Part shown: one piece after another, positions 5,463-10,217 of the stretch
Numbering within the stretch: the stretch's first letter is position 1
Layout of the letters: every line of letters begins with the position of its first letter
Assembly: GCA_900554875.1 (NCBI GenBank)
Contig: USJA01000026.1
Coordinates: 1-10,217 of the forward strand
Reading direction: 5' to 3'
Length of the DNA stretch: 10,217 nucleotides
Origin: an uncultured Clostridium sp.
GTDB lineage: Bacteria > Bacillota > Clostridia > TANB77 > CAG-465
Program-made: the position numbers and the translations under genes
The notes under the pieces: model-generated
What the model was told of the DNA's origin: nothing
Database searches by the model: none
Seen by the model: the letters and a program-made list of their open reading frames with translations, nothing else

Positions 5463-7227
5463 ATATAGAACACATAAGTGTAATGAATTAGGTTTAGAAG
5501 ATGTTGGAAAAAAAGTTAAACTTTCAGGTTTTGTAAAAACAATAAGAGATCTTGGAGGAGTTATATTTGTTGATTTAAGAGATCATTATGGTGTAACTCA
5601 ACTTTTAATAAATACAGAAGATATGATTGATAAAATATCTAAAGTAACAGTTGAATCAACTATATGTATTGAGGGTGAAGTTTTAAAAAGAGATGCTGAA
5701 AATGTAAATCCTGCTATTAAAACAGGGGAAATAGAAGTAAGAGTAAATAGTTTAACTGTACTTGGAAAGGCAAAAAATGTGCTTCCTTTTAAAGTAGAAG
5801 AAAGTGAAAATGTAAGAGAAGATTTAAGACTTGAATATAGATTTTTAGATTTAAGAAATGAAGAAATACATAAAAAAATTGTATTTAGATCAAAGGTACT
5901 TAAGTTTTTAAGAGATAAAATGGATAGTATGAATTTTACAGAAATTCAAACACCTATTCTTGCAAATTCTTCTCCAGAAGGAGCTAGAGATTTCTTAGTA
6001 CCAAGTAGATTACATCCAGGAGAGTTTTATGCACTTCCACAAGCTCCTCAACAGTTTAAGCAACTTTTGATGATATCTGGATTTGATAAATATTATCAAA
6101 TAGCACCTTGCTTTAGGGATGAGGATCCAAGAGCAGATAGATCTCCAGGTGAATTCTATCAACTTGATTTTGAAATGGAATTTGCAACTCAAGAAGACGT
6201 TTTAAATGTTCTAGAAGAAGTTACTACTTCAACTTTTAAGGAATTTACTAATGGTAAAAAAATATCAGATGCTCCATTTGAAAGAATTCCATTTAAAGTT
6301 GCAATGGATAAATATGGTACAGATAAACCAGATCTTAGAAATCCACTTGTAATTGATGATGTAACAGATGCGTTTGTAGATTCTGATTTTAAGGTATTTA
6401 AGGGTAAGACAGTAAAGGCTATAAAAATAAATGCAAAAGATTTACCAAGAAAATTCTTTGATCAAATGGGAGATTTTGCTATAAATGAATTAGGACTTAA
6501 AGGTCTTGCATGGGTAAAAGCAAATGCAGGTTTTGAAATGAGTGGTTCAATAGCAAGATTTGTTACCGGAGATGTATTAGAGAAAATAAAAGAAATATGC
6601 GACTTAAAAGAAGAAGATGCTTTATTCTTTGTTGCAGATGAATATAAAAAAGCATGTAAAGATGCAGGAGATATTCGTATAGAACTTGGAAAAAGACTTG
6701 ATTTAATTGAAAAAGATGCATACAGATTTTGCTTTATAGTTGATTTCCCTATGTATGAATTAGATGATGATGGAAAAATTGAATTTTCACATAATCCATT
6801 TTCAATGCCTGTAGGTGGTCTTGATAGTTTATTAAATAAAGATCCATTAGATATAATTGCATACCAATTTGATTTAGTAGGTAATGGATATGAACTTGCA
6901 TCAGGGGCTGTTAGAAACCATGATACAGAAGTAATGGTAAAAGCTTTTGAAATAGCAGGTTATACAGAGGAAGATGTAAAGAAAAGATTTGGTTCATTAT
7001 TCAATGCATTCTCATATGGAGCACCTCCACATGCTGGAGCAGCCCCTGGAATTGATAGAATGATAATGCTTCTTTTGGAAGAATCAAATATTCGTGAAGT
7101 TATCGCATTTCCTAAGAACTCAAAAGCAAGAGATCTACTTATGCGTGCACCAAGTGTGGTTAATAAATCTCAACTTGATGATGTACATATTCGTATTAAA
7201 GAAGAAGATTTAAAGAAAGACGAATAA
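5455..7227 (+). CDS. aspS: Aspartate-tRNA ligase (AspRS), bacterial type
   Basis: Charges tRNA-Asp in the cytoplasm. The 590-residue length is right for the bacterial type with a GAD insertion. Domains in order: N-terminal OB-fold anticodon domain (about 1-105, GVIFVDLRDHYGVTQ), catalytic core from about 120 with the ARDFLVPSRLHPGEFYALPQ (177-196) segment, motif 2 FRDEDPRADR (220-229), the GAD insertion (about 290-410), then motif 3 GAAPGIDRMIMLL (528-540). Residue 33 in RDLGG is Leu. As I recall, the matching position is Leu in the tRNA-Asp-specific E. coli enzyme and His in the non-discriminating Pseudomonas enzyme, so a discriminating enzyme is likely. The start lies inside the 3' end of hisS, with AAGGAG at 5439-5444, which suggests translational coupling. 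Transcription continues into gpsA 20 bases downstream. Confidence 0.97.
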   Translation: MHEYRTHKCNELGLEDVGKKVKLSGFVKTIRDLGGVIFVDLRDHYGVTQLLINTEDMIDKISKVTVESTICIEGEVLKRDAENVNPAIKTGEIEVRVNSLTVLGKAKNVLPFKVEESENVREDLRLEYRFLDLRNEEIHKKIVFRSKVLKFLRDKMDSMNFTEIQTPILANSSPEGARDFLVPSRLHPGEFYALPQAPQQFKQLLMISGFDKYYQIAPCFRDEDPRADRSPGEFYQLDFEMEFATQEDVLNVLEEVTTSTFKEFTNGKKISDAPFERIPFKVAMDKYGTDKPDLRNPLVIDDVTDAFVDSDFKVFKGKTVKAIKINAKDLPRKFFDQMGDFAINELGLKGLAWVKANAGFEMSGSIARFVTGDVLEKIKEICDLKEEDALFFVADEYKKACKDAGDIRIELGKRLDLIEKDAYRFCFIVDFPMYELDDDGKIEFSHNPFSMPVGGLDSLLNKDPLDIIAYQFDLVGNGYELASGAVRNHDTEVMVKAFEIAGYTEEDVKKRFGSLFNAFSYGAPPHAGAAPGIDRMIMLLLEESNIREVIAFPKNSKARDLLMRAPSVVNKSQLDDVHIRIKEEDLKKDE

Positions 7228-7247
7228 AAACAAATGAAGGGGGATAT

Positions 7248-8216
7248 ATGAAAGTTTCAATACTTGGAATGGGTGCGTTCGGTATAGCACTTACTAAGAT
7301 TTTAAAAGAAGATATTGAAGTGTCAATGTGGACTAATTTTGAAGATGAATTAAAAGCAGTTGAATTAAAGAGGGAGAACCAAGCTGTTCTCCCTAATGTT
7401 AAAATAGATAAAAAAATTGAACTAACTACTGATTTAGAAAAATGTGTAAAAGATTCTTCTGTTATATTTATAGCAGTTCCTTCGGTAGCTGTAAGAGAAG
7501 TGGCTACTAAGCTAAATTATTTTATTTGCAATATGCAAACTATATGTATCGTTACAAAGGGAATAGAAAAGAGTACTAATTTGTTTATGATAGATGTTGT
7601 AAAAGAATGTATAAGTACAGACAACATTTGTGTTTTTGCGGGTCCTTCATTTGCAGTAGAAGTTGCAAATGGTGCAAATATTGGAATGGTAGTAGCTTCT
7701 GAAAATGAGGAATGTAAGTTACTTATAGATAACGTTTTAAAGAAAGAAAATTTATCTTTAACAAGTACAAGTGATGTAATTGGAGTTGAGATAAGTTCTT
7801 CAGTAAAAAATGTTTTTGCAATAATTTGTGCAATGTTACATGATAAAGAAGATACTGATTCTACGAGGGCAGCTATATTTACTACAATTTTGAATGATTT
7901 TAGGCTTGTAATGGGAGTTTTAGGTGGTAAAGAGGCTACAGTTTATTCATATGCAGGAATTGGAGACTTACTTCTTACTTGTATGAGTCCAAAAAGCAGA
8001 AACTATCAATTTGGCAAGCTTATAGGGAGTGGTATAAGTAAAGATGAAGCACTTAAAAGAATGAATGTAAAAACAATTGAAGGATTATATACACTAGATG
8101 CACTTTATGATATTTTAAATCAGAAGAAAATTGAGATAACATCTATTAACATGCTTTATGACATTGTAAATAATGGTAAGAAAGTATCTAATCTACTAAA
8201 GGAGATTTCAAAATAA
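7248..8216 (+). CDS. gpsA: NAD(P)+-dependent glycerol-3-phosphate dehydrogenase, divergent
   Basis: Interconverts dihydroxyacetone phosphate and sn-glycerol-3-phosphate, the entry to phospholipid synthesis. The 322 residues cover the full fold. The N-terminal Rossmann domain has GMGAFGIAL (7-15), LPNV (48-51), IAVPS (75-79), TKGIE (103-107) and GPSFA (132-136). The C-terminal helical domain keeps the presumed catalytic residues: K187 in SVKNVFA, D240 in GIGDLLLTC, and R251-N252 in SRNYQFG. Oddity: the stretch after KNVFA, usually Gly-rich with GxxxGxN followed by AxLxTRG, reads IICAMLHDKEDTDSTRAAIF and then TTILND. The glycines, the Asn and the Arg of this loop are thus replaced, and activity or substrate preference may differ. 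A strong AAGGGGG site (7237-7243) precedes the ATG. The stop overlaps the start of the next gene (TAATG). Confidence 0.88.
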   Translation: MKVSILGMGAFGIALTKILKEDIEVSMWTNFEDELKAVELKRENQAVLPNVKIDKKIELTTDLEKCVKDSSVIFIAVPSVAVREVATKLNYFICNMQTICIVTKGIEKSTNLFMIDVVKECISTDNICVFAGPSFAVEVANGANIGMVVASENEECKLLIDNVLKKENLSLTSTSDVIGVEISSSVKNVFAIICAMLHDKEDTDSTRAAIFTTILNDFRLVMGVLGGKEATVYSYAGIGDLLLTCMSPKSRNYQFGKLIGSGISKDEALKRMNVKTIEGLYTLDALYDILNQKKIEITSINMLYDIVNNGKKVSNLLKEISK

Positions 8217-8827
8217 TGGATAAAGAAAATATTATAGCTGAAATAAAAAAAGAGGCTTTAGAAAATAAGGTTCCAATACTTCAGGATATTTCCTTAGATT
8301 TTATAAAATTGGTTTTAAGACTTATAAAACCTAAAAAAATACTTGAAATTGGTACTGCTGTCGGATATTCTGCAATAAACTTTGCAAATGAATTAGACGG
8401 AGATGTATATATAAAAACAATTGAAAAAAGTAGCAAAATGTACAATATTGCAAAGAAAAATATCGCTTCATTAGAATACGATAAATGTATTGATGTAGTA
8501 CTTGCAGACGCCACAGAATATTTGCCAAATTTAAAGGAAGATAATACTTATGATTTAATATTTATAGATGCAGCAAAGGGACAATATTTAAAATTTTTAG
8601 AAAATGGAATTAGGCTTGCAAAAAATGGAGCAGTTATAATTGCAGATAATGTTTTATTTAAGGGAAGAGTACTTTCTGATTATAATGAACATAAGCATAG
8701 AACAGCTGTGAACAGATTAAGGGATTATTTAAGTATTATAAATTCCGATAAAAGATTAAAGTCAACAGTACTAAACATTGGTGATGGAGTAGCAGTTAGT
8801 GTTATAAAAAATACAAAAAAGAGTTAA
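8216..8827 (+). CDS. trmR: SAM-dependent O-methyltransferase, TrmR/YrrM-like
   Basis: A 203-residue class I methyltransferase of the O-methyltransferase family 3 type. The SAM-binding motif is ILEIGTAVGYSAINFA (42-57), followed by the acidic TIE strand end (68-70) and LADATEYLP (96-104). The metal-binding residues D118 (FIDAAKGQY) and D144-N145 (IADNVLFKGRV), and the ending NIGDGVAVSV (187-196), fit Bacillus TrmR (YrrM). TrmR methylates 5-hydroxyuridine at the wobble position of tRNA to 5-methoxyuridine. Small-molecule catechol-type methyltransferases share this fold, so the substrate is an inference. The start overlaps the gpsA stop by one base, with AAAGGAG upstream (8198-8204). This indicates coupling and makes it the last gene of the hisS operon. 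No clear terminator follows. Confidence 0.82.
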   Translation: MDKENIIAEIKKEALENKVPILQDISLDFIKLVLRLIKPKKILEIGTAVGYSAINFANELDGDVYIKTIEKSSKMYNIAKKNIASLEYDKCIDVVLADATEYLPNLKEDNTYDLIFIDAAKGQYLKFLENGIRLAKNGAVIIADNVLFKGRVLSDYNEHKHRTAVNRLRDYLSIINSDKRLKSTVLNIGDGVAVSVIKNTKKS

Positions 8828-8852
8828 ATGTGTAATAAATTTAAATTTAATG

Positions 8853-8881
8853 TTGTAAATATTAAGTATAGATGATATAAT
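8853..8881 (+). promoter_or_regulatory. Extended -10 promoter of the TM2 gene
   Basis: TTGTAA (8853-8858), a 17-base spacer and a perfect TATAAT (8876-8881) with TG at 8873-8874. Transcription should start near 8888, just before the ribosome site TAGGAGGG (8896-8903). Confidence 0.65.
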
Positions 8882-8908
8882 TGAAACATAAAGATTAGGA
8901 GGGATTTT

Positions 8909-9358
8909 ATGTTCTGTAAATATTGTGGAAAAGAAATTGAAGATGGAAAAGAAGTATGTGAAGAATGTGCTTCAAAGGAAACAAAAGCTGAAAGTGTAAA
9001 TGAGCAAAATGTGGTAGAGAACGTTACACCTGTAACAGAAAGTAATACTACAAGTAATTCGACAAATGGAACAACTAGTCAAGGTCTTACGAATACAGTA
9101 AATAATACAGCAGGCAACACAGCTACGCAACAAAAATCAAAGATAGCTGCAGGATTATTTGGTATATTTTTAGGTGTATTTGGTGTTCACAATTTTTATC
9201 TTGGTTTTACAGGTAAAGCAGTTGCTCAATTACTTATAACTATTTTATCTTGTGGACTTTTATCACCTGTGTCAGCTATATGGGCTCTTATAGAAGGAAT
9301 TCTTATACTTGCTGGTGAAATAACAAAAGATGCTTATGGAAATGATCTTAAGGAATAA
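8909..9358 (+). CDS. Zinc-ribbon and TM2-domain membrane protein
   Basis: A 149-residue membrane protein. The N-terminus is a small zinc ribbon, C3/C6 (FCKYCGKEI) and C17/C20 (VCEECA). A Ser/Thr/Asn/Gln-rich flexible linker (about 24-76) follows. The C-terminal TM2 domain (about 77-138) has two transmembrane segments (about 79-98 and 104-135) with the signature GVFGVHNFYLG (89-99). Its function is not known in bacteria. TM2 proteins are often small accessory membrane proteins, and the ribbon is probably cytoplasmic with a binding or scaffold role (inference). It has its own promoter and a strong ribosome site. The DUF2752 gene begins inside its last codons, so the two are probably made together. 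Confidence 0.88.
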   Translation: MFCKYCGKEIEDGKEVCEECASKETKAESVNEQNVVENVTPVTESNTTSNSTNGTTSQGLTNTVNNTAGNTATQQKSKIAAGLFGIFLGVFGVHNFYLGFTGKAVAQLLITILSCGLLSPVSAIWALIEGILILAGEITKDAYGNDLKE

Positions 9359-9602
9359 TAAAAATAGAATTATAAATATTGCTATATTAATACCACTTTG
9401 TGTATTATTCGTAATATTGTTTGTGTTAAAAATAGAAATACCATGTATGTTTAAAAGCATACTTGGTATTTCTTGTCCAGCATGTGGAATGACAAGGGCA
9501 ATAAATGAAATTTTCAAAGCTAATTTATTAGGGGCATTAAGATATAATGTACTTTCGATTTTTATATTTTGTTTGACATTGGGACATTCAGCTCCCTATT
9601 AA
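9342..9602 (+). CDS. DUF2752 membrane protein, 3' end lost at the chimeric junction
   Basis: A DUF2752-family membrane protein, recognised by PCMFKSILGISCPACGMTRA (34-53 from the ATG at 9342), which contains the family's CPxCGxTRA motif. A transmembrane helix lies at about residues 11-29, and a second begins at about 68 (YNVLSIFIFCL). Function unknown. I prefer ATG 9342; in-frame ATGs at 9330 and 9336 are also possible and none has a good ribosome site. The gene overlaps the TM2 gene by 17 bases, a close pairing that suggests co-translation. From about 9571 the sequence switches to foreign DNA, so the last ten or so codons (to the TAA at 9600-9602) are not native and the second membrane helix is cut short. 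Confidence 0.8.
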   Translation: MILRNNKNRIINIAILIPLCVLFVILFVLKIEIPCMFKSILGISCPACGMTRAINEIFKANLLGALRYNVLSIFIFCLTLGHSAPY

Positions 9603-9774
9603 CCGTAATCGGAGCGATATACGCCTGACCAATGAAGTTCTTCGCGGACGCTTCCGGCAACTTAGTACCCAAGGGGTACGGTTGTCTGAAATTATCCATA
9701 TTTTGCGCCATGGTGAAAACCGGGAACAAACATAGGCAGAAAAGCCGGATTAGAAAGTTCTGTCTCATATTCAT
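9562..9774 (-). CDS. Exported cupin-type protein, N-terminal fragment cut by the junction
   Basis: Only the first 66-68 native residues remain. A signal peptide (MRQNFLIRLFCLCLFPVFTM, then AQ) is followed by PYPLGTKLPEASAKNFIGQA and ELNVPMSN. This is how Bacteroidetes cupin / carboxymuconolactone-decarboxylase-like proteins (also named mandelonitrile-lyase-like) begin. The next residues in that family would be VTFEPG and the metal-binding histidines, but here the frame passes into clostridial DNA as Lys-Ile-stop at 9570-9562. Either ATG 9774 or ATG 9768 can be the start. It lies 12 bases after the NTF2-like gene, so the two form an operon in their own genome. Function can only be inferred from family resemblance: a small periplasmic enzyme or binding protein. 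Confidence 0.65.
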   Translation of the reverse strand: MNMRQNFLIRLFCLCLFPVFTMAQNMDNFRQPYPLGTKLPEASAKNFIGQAYIAPITVNRELNVPMSNKI

Positions 9775-10217
9775 ATGTATTTATCATTATTCTCCTACCG
9801 TACGAGTAAATGCTAAGGTAGCAAGTTTCCATTGTCCGTCTTCCTTCACGTACGTCTCAGTCACGATGAAAGGGAACCTGACCTCCCTACCACCAACTAC
9901 CGAATTAAGATGAATACGGCTATATACGATTCCGGCGCAACCGGCGAATTTAACATCTACATCATGTATCTCCGCATGCTTGTAATGTATGTTTCCCGTA
10001 CGGATCACATCAAGCTCCGGCTGCTTACCCCACGAACCACCCATATGTACAAACATAGAGTTCTCGTGGAAGAGGGCGTCGAGCTTATCCACATCTTTTT
10101 CTGACATCCATTTCCATTTCGCATTAGACAAATCTATCATCTCCTGCTGCTCCGGAGTAAATGTCTTTTTTGTTTCCTGCGCATAGGCACCCATTCCCAT
10201 CGATACCAACAACAATG
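9571..10217. other. Foreign (Bacteroides-like) segment joined to the clostridial contig
   Basis: Base composition changes abruptly: 11 of 60 bases are G or C at 9361-9420, against 32 of 60 at 9601-9660. Coding direction flips to the - strand. The two proteins encoded have Bacteroidetes-style signal peptides ending in MAQ or AYAQ. Both genes at the junction (DUF2752 and the cupin-type protein) are truncated there, and no transposase or repeat lies nearby. This pattern fits an assembly chimera better than natural transfer. Confidence 0.8.
9787..10217 (-). CDS. Exported NTF2-like (DUF4440/SnoaL-like) protein, 5' end outside the window
   Basis: The frame is open to the window edge, so the start codon and first residues of the signal peptide are missing. 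What is seen begins LLLVSMGMGAYAQ, the end of a Bacteroidetes-type signal peptide, then ETKKTFTPEQQEMIDLSNAK. The mature part of about 130 residues has the NTF2-like pattern: helix KWKWMSEKDVDKLDALFHE, then NSMFVHMGGSWGKQPELDVI, and a strand-rich end (VTETYVKEDGQWKLATLAFT). The final EDGQWKLATLAFTR is typical of DUF4440/SnoaL-like proteins. The family includes small-molecule isomerases and proteins with no known activity, so no substrate can be named. It stops at 9787-9789, just before the cupin-type gene. Its G+C content and strand differ from everything before 9570. Confidence 0.75.
   Translation of the reverse strand, partial: LLLVSMGMGAYAQETKKTFTPEQQEMIDLSNAKWKWMSEKDVDKLDALFHENSMFVHMGGSWGKQPELDVIRTGNIHYKHAEIHDVDVKFAGCAGIVYSRIHLNSVVGGREVRFPFIVTETYVKEDGQWKLATLAFTRTVGE

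Noticed and set aside
9632..10186. Plus-strand open frames in the foreign segment
   Set aside because: They are shadows of the - strand NTF2-like and cupin-type genes; the translations are not domain-like.
9571..10217. Foreign segment as a natural horizontally acquired island
   Set aside because: No mobility gene, attachment repeat or tRNA is near the junction, and genes on both sides are cut mid-frame, which points to misassembly.

Overview
The window comes from a low-G+C, Gram-positive-like anaerobe, most likely a member of the Clostridia and probably a gut-type metagenomic contig. The evidence is the very AT-rich coding sequence, heavy use of ATA/AGA codons, strong AGGAGG-type ribosome sites, sigma-A-like promoters, a PerR/rubrerythrin pair (anaerobe oxidative-stress genes), a cohesin/dockerin protein, and the hisS-aspS order common in Firmicutes. 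All clostridial genes lie on the + strand. The last ~650 bases (from about 9571) do not belong with the rest. They are far richer in G+C, their genes lie on the - strand, and the encoded proteins look like Bacteroides-type secreted proteins, so the contig is probably chimeric.

Layout: (1) 17-1589, an unrecognised membrane-anchored protein followed by a small membrane-anchored protein broken by a +1 frameshift. (2) 1590-1907, a non-coding stretch with a hairpin and candidate promoters. (3) 1908-2717, a secreted cohesin-dockerin protein ending in a clear terminator. (4) 2775-4110, a peroxide-defence unit: promoter, Per/Fur-type palindrome, perR, rubrerythrin, a cysteine-rich DUF1540 peptide and a strong terminator. 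(5) 4143-8827, an extended -10 promoter driving hisS, aspS, a divergent gpsA and a TrmR-like tRNA methyltransferase, with overlaps or short gaps suggesting one transcript. (6) 8853-9570, a promoter, a zinc-ribbon/TM2 membrane protein and an overlapping DUF2752 membrane protein cut off by the junction. (7) 9571-10217 (- strand), an NTF2-like secreted protein (5' end outside the window) followed by the first part of a cupin-type protein cut by the same junction.

How the genes work together: perR and rbr form a sensor/effector pair for hydrogen peroxide, and the operator over the perR promoter suggests autoregulation. hisS, aspS and the TrmR-like gene all serve translation (tRNA charging and wobble modification), while gpsA supplies glycerol-3-phosphate for lipids. 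I found no convincing unknown multi-gene system. The best leads are the single-chain cohesin-dockerin protein, the 11-1-11 palindrome at perR, the Cys-rich peptide next to rubrerythrin, the remodelled GpsA, and the TM2/DUF2752 pair.
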